This document shows positions 27,120 to 34,770 of a DNA stretch of 64,000 bases, piece by piece. Origin of the DNA: Unio delphinus (Eukaryota > Mollusca > Bivalvia > Unionida > Unionidae); contig JAQISU010000108.1 of assembly GCA_029339505.1 (NCBI GenBank), forward strand, positions 20,531,501-20,595,500, read 5' to 3'. The translations under genes and the position numbers were made by a program. Under the pieces are notes generated by a model. That model worked only from the letters and a program-made list of their open reading frames with translations. It did no database searches and was not told where the DNA came from. Position 1 is the stretch's first letter, and the number at the start of each line of letters is the position of its first letter.

Positions 27120-27768
27120 CGATACGATATCGTGTCCGAGGATCATGTAAATTTATTGTTACAAATCCATGCGGGGTTGACTGAGCATGACTAAAGAAAT
27201 TTTTAAATTGATTGAAGTCCATATCGGAACACCATGTCTGCCAAATATTTCGTAGCGTATGTGTATCAACGCCGTTAAACACAGCAAGAATATTACAGTT
27301 ATCTCTGATCACTTTTGGAATCTGAGTGTAGCGTTGAGTGACATATATCACATCAGTGTTTTTGTGACGCCCCCGGGAAAATATTCTAGCTGGGTTTTTT
27401 TGATTGTCTAACATCACATCGTCGTATACGACTAAATTGTTAATGCTCCCATCAAGGTCATCCACGGATGGCGCCTCGTCAATATCAGTTATAAAATCAA
27501 TGGTATTCTCACCTTTAATTTCTGATGCATTCTCGTTAAAATCCTTTAACACTTCATAGCATCGTTGATCATCTACGCTAGGGGCAATTAAATACAACTT
27601 ATCCCACTTCATCCATCTCATTATTAAATTGAGCAACAATTGCGTTTTACCGGATCCAGATGGCCCGATTATAATTGCGCGGATAGAGTTTGGTAGCGCT
27701 GCATGATGCTTCACTGGTTCTCTTATTTTAGTCGCTGAAAAATCAATTATATTCATATCTCTATACAT
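27097..27768 (-). CDS. Genome-packaging ATPase (FtsK/HerA, A32-like)
   Basis: A 223-residue ATPase of the A32/FtsK-HerA type, which powers translocation of viral DNA into preformed capsids in Polintons, virophages and nucleocytoplasmic large DNA viruses. Walker A is GPSGSGKT at about residues 35-42, after a hydrophobic strand (AIIIG). Walker B is LVVYDDVML at about residues 110-118, with the acidic pair DD. 'IYVTQRYTQIPKVIRDNCN' matches the sensor-like segment typical of this family. Length is normal. ATG 27768 is used; an in-frame ATG four codons in is an alternative. The gene faces outward and its last codons lie within the left terminal repeat, so the repeat is under coding constraint there. 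It is divergent from the zinc-ribbon gene with only 5 bp between the starts. Confidence 0.93.
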   Translation of the reverse strand: MYRDMNIIDFSATKIREPVKHHAALPNSIRAIIIGPSGSGKTQLLLNLIMRWMKWDKLYLIAPSVDDQRCYEVLKDFNENASEIKGENTIDFITDIDEAPSVDDLDGSINNLVVYDDVMLDNQKNPARIFSRGRHKNTDVIYVTQRYTQIPKVIRDNCNILAVFNGVDTHTLRNIWQTWCSDMDFNQFKNFFSHAQSTPHGFVTINLHDPRTRYRIGLDQIFG

Positions 27769-27773
27769 AAATT

Positions 27774-27980
27774 ATGGATCTATATTGTGTGAAGTGTAAA
27801 ACGCGTACTAGCACAAATGATGTGACGACGGTTACAACTAAAAATAACAGATCAGCACTAACTGGTAGATGTGCAACATGTGGTATAAAAAAGTTTAGAT
27901 TTATTTCTACAAAATCAAAGATTTTACAATCCGGAGATGTTTTAAAAAAAAACGAGGAGGTGATATCGCAGCCAAATTGA
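27774..27980 (+). CDS. Small zinc-ribbon protein (DUF5679-like), upstream frame of the PLA2 gene
   Basis: A 68-residue protein with two Cys pairs, CVKC (residues 5-8) and CATC (33-36), followed by GIKKFRF. This is the pattern of a short zinc ribbon (DUF5679-like) found in Polintons and large DNA viruses. It probably binds zinc and nucleic acid, but its role is unknown. After the ribbon the frame enters a basic, A-rich stretch with nine consecutive A (27944-27952), and stops at 27978-27980. The heptamer A AAA AAC at 27947-27953 is in the correct phase for -1 ribosomal slippage into the overlapping phospholipase frame. The 68-aa product is therefore either a separate protein or the N-terminal part of a longer frameshift product. 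Confidence 0.75.
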   Translation: MDLYCVKCKTRTSTNDVTTVTTKNNRSALTGRCATCGIKKFRFISTKSKILQSGDVLKKNEEVISQPN

Positions 27981-28312
27981 CAAAGCTCCCTGGAACCCCA
28001 TGGGCAAAGTACCCCGGAGAAAAGCACCTTCCAGGATATAGCTACTGTGGTCCCGGAACACGATTAGATATCAGACTTGATGATCAAAATCAACCCCGAC
28101 CCGGTGAAGAACCAATAAACGCCATTGATAAGGCCTGTCACCTTCATGATGTTGCATATAAAAGCAGCAATCTGCAAAACAGGCATCTCGCGGATGTGAA
28201 ATTAATTCATGCGTTAAATGCTATTCCTGATAAATCTTTTAAAGAAAAGTTGGCTTCGTGGTTGGTAAAATCAGCTATGAAAGGCAAATTGATGATGGGT
28301 GCTGGTAATTGA
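27899..28312 (+). CDS. Phospholipase A2 domain (parvovirus VP1-like), no AUG of its own
   Basis: This frame is open from 27899 to the stop at 28310-28312 and encodes a PLA2 domain of the type found in parvovirus VP1 and in adintoviruses, where it helps virions cross endosomal membranes. The calcium loop YCGPGTRL and the catalytic helix with CHLHDVAY (His-Asp pair) are intact, and the C-terminus is basic. There is no ATG upstream of the domain in this frame after the stop at 27896-27898; the nearest near-cognate codon is TTG at 27977. Expression most likely depends on -1 frameshifting from the zinc-ribbon frame at 27947-27953. A one-base indel in the A9 run, or splicing, are alternatives. The integrase promoter-like element overlaps its end. 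Confidence 0.85.
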   Translation: MYFYKIKDFTIRRCFKKKRGGDIAAKLTKLPGTPWAKYPGEKHLPGYSYCGPGTRLDIRLDDQNQPRPGEEPINAIDKACHLHDVAYKSSNLQNRHLADVKLIHALNAIPDKSFKEKLASWLVKSAMKGKLMMGAGN

Positions 28313-28327
28313 AAATGCTAGCATTTT
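28307..28327 (+). promoter_or_regulatory. Shared promoter-like element before integrase
   Basis: AATTGAAAATGCTAGCATTT, with TTGA 22 nt before the integrase ATG. It contains a perfect 16-bp palindrome centred on CTAG (AAAATGCTAGCATTTT). Same family as the elements before the virion genes. Confidence 0.6.
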
Positions 28328-28330
28328 AAT

Positions 28331-29293
28331 ATGGAATCAATTTATTATTCCCCAAGAGGATACTGGAGGGGTAAATCAGCAGTACATAAACTCGCTAGCG
28401 CTGCAAAAGTGAAAAAAACTACAGCGGCGGATTGGTTATCTAAACAGGCACTATGGCAAATTTATCTACCACCACCTAAACAAATTCAATTCTCGCATTT
28501 TGATGTGACCGCTCCTAATGAAGTTCATCAGGCTGATATATTATTTCTGCCACATGATCGTGGTTACAAATACGCGTTAACCGTAGTTGATATTGCAAGT
28601 CGATACAAAGAAGCAGAACCGTTAAAAACAAAATCAGCCACTGAAGTTGCTTCTGCATTTGAAAGGATTTATCGACGAGGTCCTCTGCACTGGCCGAATC
28701 TATTGCAGGTTGATCCTGGCAAGGAATTTCAGGGTGCAGTTCTATCTACAATGAAAAATCATAATGTCACCATACGACGAGGGCATACTGCGCTACATCG
28801 CGATCAGGCCATTGTCGAACGATTTAATCGGACGATTGCTGAGCGGTTATTTGGATATCAATACGCAAAAGAATTCATTCAAGAAAAGCGATCCCGTGAA
28901 TGGGTCAAAAGGTTACCAGCTGTGATTACTGCACTGAATAACGAGATTACTAGAACAATCAACATGAAACCTATCAACGCGATTAAAAAGAAGTCTATAC
29001 CCGTACAACCACAAAAAGATTTCCCTAGAAACGCTAGCGTTTCCCAACCAATTCTTGGTAGTAATGTCACTGTTAGGTACTTATACGAACCAGGAGAGCT
29101 TGAAGGGGGTAGAAAAAGGGCTACTGATCCTATTTGGAGCGTCACTACGCATAAGATATCTAGTATAACACGATCAACTGGTAGACCAGCAATCTATAAA
29201 CTGGATTCAACTGCTCCTCAGCGAGGATTTACTCGACAACAACTGCAAGTGATTCCCGAGGATACTCAATTGCCACCGCATGGTCTTAACTAG
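28331..29293 (+). CDS. Retrovirus-like DDE integrase
   Basis: A 320-residue integrase of the rve superfamily, which in Polintons inserts the element into host DNA by acting on the terminal repeats. The catalytic triad is visible: Asp69 in HQADILFL, Asp128 in LQVDPGKEF and Glu163 in AIVERFNR, with 34 residues between the second and third, as expected for DD(35)E. 'YALTVVDIASRYKEAEPL' is the usual strand after the first Asp. An N-terminal zinc HHCC domain is not evident; residues 1-50 are basic and helical. The C-terminal ~100 residues, including 'TDPIWSVTTHKI', resemble the SH3-like tail of Polinton integrases. The gene starts at ATG 28331 behind a shared promoter-like element, and its end overlaps the polymerase gene tail-to-tail by 8 bp. 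Confidence 0.94.
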   Translation: MESIYYSPRGYWRGKSAVHKLASAAKVKKTTAADWLSKQALWQIYLPPPKQIQFSHFDVTAPNEVHQADILFLPHDRGYKYALTVVDIASRYKEAEPLKTKSATEVASAFERIYRRGPLHWPNLLQVDPGKEFQGAVLSTMKNHNVTIRRGHTALHRDQAIVERFNRTIAERLFGYQYAKEFIQEKRSREWVKRLPAVITALNNEITRTINMKPINAIKKKSIPVQPQKDFPRNASVSQPILGSNVTVRYLYEPGELEGGRKRATDPIWSVTTHKISSITRSTGRPAIYKLDSTAPQRGFTRQQLQVIPEDTQLPPHGLN

Positions 29294-32200
29294 CACCGTT
29301 GCGTCTATTGCACTCAAGACAAGTCAACATCACATTATTTCTGACATGACCGAGACTGTTATTTTTTCTGTCTACGGTGAATTGGCGAGGATCCTTATCC
29401 GAATACTGCCAACGCATTATACAATTGCAACTCGCGCAGTGATTATTCTGTTGTTTCTTCAGCGTAATTATTAATTCAGCATCAATATCAAATTCTCGTT
29501 GTTTTTTTTTGTCCTGTTGTTTGTAACCGGAGAGTTTTTTATCAATAATTTTAACATCAATATCATTTATTGTGGTGTCATTATCATCGAAAACAATTCT
29601 TCGAAGCTGATTTATTCTTCGTACTCTGGATACTGCGAGATAGACTAAATTCGACCATTCGATGCGATTATCTACCATCCAAACAATTGTATCCGATATA
29701 GTCAATCCCTGTGAAGAGTGTATTGTTGCTGCGTATCCTAGCGTCCATGGGGATTTATTAGCACGCAATGCATCTTCAACGACATTGATATCAACCAGCA
29801 CAATATCATTTAACACGAGAATCTGCTTTTCACTTCCTGACTTTGTCAGGCTTGGAATATCAACTTCTATATTCTGCTTTCGTGTATCCGAAGGCCTATA
29901 ACATAACGGTACTGGAAGCGTTGCAAATTTTTCTTTATGCAATTCAAATAACTTCATCTGAAGTGTGTCTCTGACTATTTTTCTACTTGCTACTATCAAA
30001 TCATTTGGTCTCCACGTTTCCCAGAAATCATTCATAGGAGTTTCTGAAATTATTTCACGCGCTATTTCGCATTGGATTTTATCCGGTTGTAATCTAAGCA
30101 GTGCTTTGAACTCGCGTAATTGTTCATCAAGTGATCTATGGTCGGTATTAATTTCTTCATAATAGTCTACAGAACCCTTTAGCCATTCATGTGGAGATCC
30201 ACCGACAAATGGTGGTGGTTGGCCGTGATCACCGCACATGACGACTTTTGTGTTTTTGTTTAACAACCACTCAAGAAATGTTTTTAATACATCTAATGAC
30301 ACTGTGCATATTTCATCCCAAATTATGATTTCAGGAATGAATTTATCACCCATACGCTCAGGAGTCCATTTGTCACCTTTCCATCGAAAAAAACTATGGT
30401 AAGTGCAAGCATTTACCCCTCGCTGTATCATCTCTCTGGCGAGTCTGTGAGTCGGTGTTAACACAATCATGTTAGTAGGAATACAAGTATTTCCACCACC
30501 ACGATATAATTCAATTGCACGAGTTGTCTTTCCTGACCCACCACAACCGTTTAAATAAACTGTCTTGTATCTACATATTGGATCAGATACCGGTGGTGCA
30601 TTAGAAAATTCTGATTGAATCTCATCACATTTTAAGTACTTTTCATCCATGGCAACGTCTGCGGATTCACAATACTCATGTAGCATCTCCTTTTTAAATC
30701 GCCAACGCCCCCACGCTTCCTCCGGATCTGTGAATGCCGCTACAGCTGATTTGTACTTATTGTGTATATACATCGAATCAGTGGCTACTCTAACCGCGGT
30801 ATTAGGAAATCTATTTATCATCGAAAATAAATTGATAGAAGCATAAGCTAGCATAGAACTTCTCAAATGTGTGTACTGGGAATTATATCCATCACAGTAG
30901 GTAACAACCGTACCCAATTTCTCACCATTGGATAGAAAAGCATCCTTACGGGATACAAGTTTTCCCTGTTTCGTTAAATCCGTTACAAGAAAATCGCATT
31001 CAGCGACGTCTATGATCAACCGCGAGGAAAATTTTGCATTGTCGTATCTTCCACCCTGGGTAAATTTACCGATTATTTTTCGTCCAAAATCCTTTGCTTG
31101 TTCTTTTTTACTTTCAAATAACTTCTTAGACCAATTTATGATTTCTTCTTCACTGAAATTCGAAGAATTTCCATCTGGACACTGTTTTCGTAGTTCGTTG
31201 ATTATTCTATCTAGATCGGGTTGTGGTAGCCAAACTTCTTTTTGAGCTCGATAGCATATAATAGCTTCGGAAACAATCAACGATATCAGCATGCCACAAT
31301 CAATCATATATCGTAGTAACACTATTGGCATCCAGGCCTTTTCAGATAGGTGTCTACCGAGCCAAACATAACTACACGGATGTAACCCTGTAGCGAGTTC
31401 AAATGATATCACACGAGCGAATCCGGTTAAATCAAAATCAGGTAATGGTCCATTAATCGCAACACGAGTCATTTCATGCGTGGGGTGTCCAAATCGTTTG
31501 AAGTACTCAGCGCATTCCCCATACCCGAGAAAACTTCCAGGATAACACGCGGATATATCAATTGAAATCATACCGTCACGATGGTATTTTGTATTCCACA
31601 GTCCTCCATGACCAAATTCGATGCAACTCAATTTAACGTCCTCGAGAAAATCACTTCGTGTTGGACGCCATGAGTTTTTTTCTCTTGCGAAGTGAGCTAC
31701 CACTGATGGAATAGTAAAACTATCCGTGAGTAGTTTTTCATGGAAACTCTCCGGTGAAAAATCACTAGCGATTTTTCTCATTCTGTTATCTAATTCTTCA
31801 ACGCGATATAATTCACCATTTGGTCTTACAAATTGATCAAATCCTGATTCGGAACCAGCACTACTAAGTAACCACACTGACACAGGATCATCTTTACACA
31901 ACGCATGAATAGCATCAAATAATTTCTCTTCATAGAAAACATCCCCGGAAAATTCCCCGGAAAATTCCGGGGGGATATATTTCACGGTTCTATCTCGTGG
32001 AAATATTGTTACTGCAGGTGTCCACGCGTGTTCGTTATGATCAATAATTTGTATTGGCGCTCCTTGTAATTTATATTTCGGTTCGTGTAATACTTCTCCG
32101 GTTATCGTCATAACGGTTATTGGGAATCTTAATGATGTTTCTAATTTAGCTATATCAGAAATCTTTGCACCGTGCTGTTTCACTGTCAGTTCCCATTCTG

Positions 32201-33062
32201 TTATTTTCCTACGTCGCAGATCAGTTAGTTTATTTCCTCGGGATGCATTTGTGAAGTGTTCCATTACCCGTGTTGCTACACAATTGAGCCTTGACGAAGT
32301 CAATGGTGAATATTTCATAGGAGCTAGTTTTGCAATATCGGGTTTATCATTTAACGGATATATCCCATAAACGATTGCTGTTACGGGATAAGATCTCTCG
32401 TAGTATGGTTTGTCAATTCCAGTTAGAATTCCTGGTTTGGAATCTCTACTCACAATAACAGTTTTTTTATCCTTGAGGATTGGTTCAAATTTATCCCTGA
32501 TAATCCATTCACCTTCGTCGTAGATAATGAATTTTATTCTGAAAAAATACCTCTTCGTGCCAAAATGTGAAATTATCTCAGCTGCTCTTTTATCGTTCAT
32601 AGTAGCATCGATGATGGGTACATTGACATCTTCATCAATAATTCGAAATGTCGACCAACAGTATGCTGCACCGTCTCGGTAGAATTCATTAAAACACTCC
32701 CTGATTTTACCGAGTATAGTTCTATCACCGATTAGACGTTTTGGTGTATCAGAGACTCTATCAAGATTGAATTTAGTATTTTTCCAAGGTTTGATTTTCG
32801 ATAATCTTTGGAACTCCCTATCAAGATTGAATTTAGTATTTTTCCAAGGTTTGATTTTCGATAATCTTTGGAACTCCCTATCAAGATTGAATTTAGTATT
32901 TTTCCAAGGTTTGATTTTCGATAATCTTTGGAACTCCCTATCAAGATTGAATTTAGTATTTTTCCAGGGCTTAATTTTCGATAATCTCTTGAACTCCCTA
33001 TCAAGATTGAATTTAGTATTTTTCCAGGGCTTAATTTTCGATAATCTCTTGAACTCCTCCAT
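29286..33062 (-). CDS. Fusion protein: family B DNA polymerase + SF1 helicase + C-terminal HNH
   Basis: A single uninterrupted frame of 1258 codons (1275 if the upstream ATG at 33113 is used; that start would overlap the divergent gene at 33105). In order: five 20-residue tandem repeats (starting EFKRLSKIKPWKNTKFNLDR); about 380 residues unrecognised, with no exonuclease motif I can identify; polymerase palm motif A SIDISACYPGSF (~31535-31575), motif B-like FGRKIIGKFTQGG and motif C VRVATDSMY (~30765-30795). Only ~80 residues later comes a superfamily 1 helicase: Walker A GCGGSGKTT (~30520-30550), Walker B IIWDEI, GDHGQPPP, and the C-terminal motif GYAATIHSSQGLT with YLAVSRVRR. The last ~50 residues have CASC...TVDRKNNSLGH...CLECNRRNG, an HNH-like zinc module. 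Roles are inferred: replication polymerase with its own helicase, and a nuclease or structural zinc tail. Confidence 0.9.
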   Translation of the reverse strand: MEEFKRLSKIKPWKNTKFNLDREFKRLSKIKPWKNTKFNLDREFQRLSKIKPWKNTKFNLDREFQRLSKIKPWKNTKFNLDREFQRLSKIKPWKNTKFNLDRVSDTPKRLIGDRTILGKIRECFNEFYRDGAAYCWSTFRIIDEDVNVPIIDATMNDKRAAEIISHFGTKRYFFRIKFIIYDEGEWIIRDKFEPILKDKKTVIVSRDSKPGILTGIDKPYYERSYPVTAIVYGIYPLNDKPDIAKLAPMKYSPLTSSRLNCVATRVMEHFTNASRGNKLTDLRRRKITEWELTVKQHGAKISDIAKLETSLRFPITVMTITGEVLHEPKYKLQGAPIQIIDHNEHAWTPAVTIFPRDRTVKYIPPEFSGEFSGDVFYEEKLFDAIHALCKDDPVSVWLLSSAGSESGFDQFVRPNGELYRVEELDNRMRKIASDFSPESFHEKLLTDSFTIPSVVAHFAREKNSWRPTRSDFLEDVKLSCIEFGHGGLWNTKYHRDGMISIDISACYPGSFLGYGECAEYFKRFGHPTHEMTRVAINGPLPDFDLTGFARVISFELATGLHPCSYVWLGRHLSEKAWMPIVLLRYMIDCGMLISLIVSEAIICYRAQKEVWLPQPDLDRIINELRKQCPDGNSSNFSEEEIINWSKKLFESKKEQAKDFGRKIIGKFTQGGRYDNAKFSSRLIIDVAECDFLVTDLTKQGKLVSRKDAFLSNGEKLGTVVTYCDGYNSQYTHLRSSMLAYASINLFSMINRFPNTAVRVATDSMYIHNKYKSAVAAFTDPEEAWGRWRFKKEMLHEYCESADVAMDEKYLKCDEIQSEFSNAPPVSDPICRYKTVYLNGCGGSGKTTRAIELYRGGGNTCIPTNMIVLTPTHRLAREMIQRGVNACTYHSFFRWKGDKWTPERMGDKFIPEIIIWDEICTVSLDVLKTFLEWLLNKNTKVVMCGDHGQPPPFVGGSPHEWLKGSVDYYEEINTDHRSLDEQLREFKALLRLQPDKIQCEIAREIISETPMNDFWETWRPNDLIVASRKIVRDTLQMKLFELHKEKFATLPVPLCYRPSDTRKQNIEVDIPSLTKSGSEKQILVLNDIVLVDINVVEDALRANKSPWTLGYAATIHSSQGLTISDTIVWMVDNRIEWSNLVYLAVSRVRRINQLRRIVFDDNDTTINDIDVKIIDKKLSGYKQQDKKKQREFDIDAELIITLKKQQNNHCASCNCIMRWQYSDKDPRQFTVDRKNNSLGHVRNNVMLTCLECNRRNGAS
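32758..33057. repeat. 60-bp tandem repeat, five copies, inside the polymerase gene
   Basis: Five exact-length units, each encoding one 20-residue repeat at the protein N-terminus. Three units (towards the palm domain) are identical and two (at the start) share a distinct variant with CAGGGCTTAATTTTC. This points to recent in-frame expansion. Confidence 0.96.
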
Positions 33063-33104
33063 GTTATAATTAAAACAAGTATTTAAATAGAAAAATATAG
33101 TATA
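33063..33104. promoter_or_regulatory. Divergent AT-rich promoter region
   Basis: 42 bp between the preferred polymerase start and the zinc-protein start, nearly all A/T, with TATTTAAATA at its centre and TATAAT-like words at both ends. It lacks the ATTGAAAA element. Probably drives replication (early) genes in both directions. Confidence 0.4.
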
Positions 33105-33431
33105 ATGAATCACTGCAAGTGGCTAATGATTGGATCTACAACCCCGTGTAACAAATCATGCAGAAGCGAATTCTGTGGGTATCATATGCAAAGCGTGAGA
33201 AACGGTTCAAAAGGCCCTCTCGCATGCCTCCAATGTGGGGTGGGTGTTAGAGGAAAATCGCAATTATGCCTTGCTTGTGGGGGTAAACGATACAGGGAAC
33301 TAAAACGCTACTATGACAAACGAATCATTGACTCCGTCATCCTTGATAAAATCAAGGACAAAGTAATAAAAACCCCTCAAGATTATATCCAGAGATTTAT
33401 AATTAAAGCAGATAATAAATTAGACAAGTAG
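33105..33431 (+). CDS. Double zinc-binding small protein, unknown role
   Basis: 108 residues. The N-terminal module has Cys4, Cys15, Cys19, Cys24 and His27 (…STTPCNKSCRSEFCGYH), a plausible zinc site. The second has CLQCGVG...LCLACGG (four Cys), a zinc ribbon. A basic helical tail follows (KRYRELKRYYDKR). I do not recognise a named family; similar paired zinc modules occur near replication genes of large DNA viruses. It is divergent from the polymerase fusion and only 13 bp upstream of the homing endonuclease gene. DNA or RNA binding is likely but inferred. Confidence 0.7.
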   Translation: MNHCKWLMIGSTTPCNKSCRSEFCGYHMQSVRNGSKGPLACLQCGVGVRGKSQLCLACGGKRYRELKRYYDKRIIDSVILDKIKDKVIKTPQDYIQRFIIKADNKLDK

Positions 33432-33444
33432 TATTATTATACAA

Positions 33445-33945
33445 ATGAGCCAAGATTTCAGACCTCACCCAGTGCTTGCTAATTACGAAGCCTCTAGTGA
33501 TGGTGTTGTCAGGCACCGCAGACTCAAAGAACCTGTTGGGTATCTGAATAATATGGGCTATTTGATGTTTTCAGCTGGGAGGAAGAAGTATCTCTGTCAC
33601 AGAGCCATCTATGAAGCATTTTACGGATTAATCGAAGACGGTCTTGTGATTGATCACATAAATGGCGTGAAGACTGATAATTGTCTTGGGAATCTTCAAG
33701 CCGTCTCGCAGCGCGATAACCTTTTAAAAAGCAACGCTGGTAAGCACGCGAAACATCCCAAGGGTGTGAAATCGTTTGATTTAGAAAATAATGAAGAGAG
33801 AAGCTTTCAGTCGATAAATGCGGCTGGAAAATATTTCGATATTTGCAGTACTTCCATTCGATTTGTTGCTGAAAAAATCATTAAAACATCTCTGTCTAAA
33901 AAAAATGGTCATAAAATAAAGTTCGTATACACTGAAACTATTTAA
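33445..33945 (+). CDS. NUMOD/HNH homing-type endonuclease
   Basis: 166 residues with NUMOD4-like start (FRPHPVLANYEASSDGVVR), an HNH core CHRAIYEAFYG...LVIDHINGVKTDN and CLGNLQAVSQRDN, then a NUMOD1-like helical DNA-binding tail (KGVKSFDL...INAAGKYF). The DHING motif and the downstream N..L..V..RDN residues are the classical catalytic core of HNH_3 homing endonucleases of phages and large DNA viruses. It is free-standing rather than within an intron. It could be a selfish gene that spreads between viral genomes, or be domesticated for replication or packaging. It lies directly before the 1.2 kb non-coding region. Confidence 0.9.
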   Translation: MSQDFRPHPVLANYEASSDGVVRHRRLKEPVGYLNNMGYLMFSAGRKKYLCHRAIYEAFYGLIEDGLVIDHINGVKTDNCLGNLQAVSQRDNLLKSNAGKHAKHPKGVKSFDLENNEERSFQSINAAGKYFDICSTSIRFVAEKIIKTSLSKKNGHKIKFVYTETI

Positions 33946-34400
33946 GGGAGATAAATCCTTTATGGATAAACCCGCACTACAATTCACACCCTACCTACTA
34001 AGTTCCCTTGTATTATGACGTCAAAGGAATTTGTCGCCTGCTTACCTGTACTTGACTAGGTGCGCCCACGTGACTGTAATGGAGATATAATGCATGAGTT
34101 TTCGATAGAGAATAAAACTTTTTATTGTCACTTGTGGGCTAAAACTGCATTATTAGTTTTATTTATCTACATATCTCATGTGTGGGGTGGGTGGACTAGC
34201 AGTAAAGCAGACAGCTAACTCGTTCTTTTCAGTACAGACGTTCTTTATAATCCACGCATTACCTATGTTCGCTCAGCCGGAACGCGAGTGTTTCCTATTC
34301 ATTGAAGTATGTGGGCGTGGTTAAAATTCCTTGTATTTTATCTAGAGAATTATAACAGAGTATATAAAAACGCTGTTTTATTAAACAACTGTATTATTTT
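33946..34400. promoter_or_regulatory. Non-coding control region with host-type factor sites
   Basis: First part of a 1.19 kb gene-free stretch. It holds a perfect CRE palindrome TGACGTCA (34016-34023), a CCCACGTGAC E-box (~34066), TGGGCGTGG (~34312) and a TATA box TATATAAAA (~34361). Such sites would allow host RNA polymerase II transcription; what is transcribed from here is unclear. Confidence 0.35.
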
Positions 34401-34512
34401 GTTTAAAATATTTCTCATTGTTGCAGCATAAAATTGTCTATTTTAAAAATCTCTTATTGTTAAGTATATCAGATATATATATATATATTAAAAAATCTCT
34501 ATTCTGTATGAC

Positions 34513-34625
34513 TGTTCGTGGTGTAATGGTATCGTGTTTGTCTTGTAAACATAGCTATCAACTACTACGTGTTCGGTCCCCATAGCAGACACATTATTTG
34601 ATGGCGAAACGGAAGATGTTTTTTT
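34513..34625 (+). ncRNA. tRNA-like Pol III transcription unit
   Basis: 34513-34591 can be drawn as a degenerate tRNA. An A-box-like TGGTGTAATGG (from 34519) precedes an anticodon-like loop CTTGTAA, a B-box-like GTGTTCGGTCCC (~34570) and an imperfect acceptor pairing (TGTTCGT with GCAGACA). T7 at 34619-34625 could terminate Pol III. T-stem pairing is poor, so it is probably not a working tRNA. It may be a small Pol III RNA comparable in logic to adenovirus VA RNA, or a captured tRNA or SINE remnant. Confidence 0.4.
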
Positions 34626-34659
34626 CTATTAATTGGGGGGGTGGGGCGGTCCCCCTCAG

Positions 34660-34770
34660 CCAAACCAACATGGCAACCCATGCTATCGCATTCTCGGTAG
34701 CGTGGGTTGGTGTTTTTTTCCAACTCATGCAACCATGAATGAGATTTCATGGGTTGCCATGTTGGTTTGG
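34660..34770. repeat. 23-bp inverted repeat forming a branched hairpin
   Basis: CCAAACCAACATGGCAACCC (+ATG) at 34660-34682 is the exact complement of 34748-34770. Within the loop a second stem pairs ACCCATGCTATCG with CGGTAGCGTGGGT, allowing G-U. A cruciform or stable RNA stem is possible. Confidence 0.85.

Noticed and set aside
27977..27979. TTG as the start of the phospholipase gene
   Set aside because: Near-cognate TTG initiation is unlikely in an animal cell, and a canonical slippery heptamer in the overlapping frame explains expression better.
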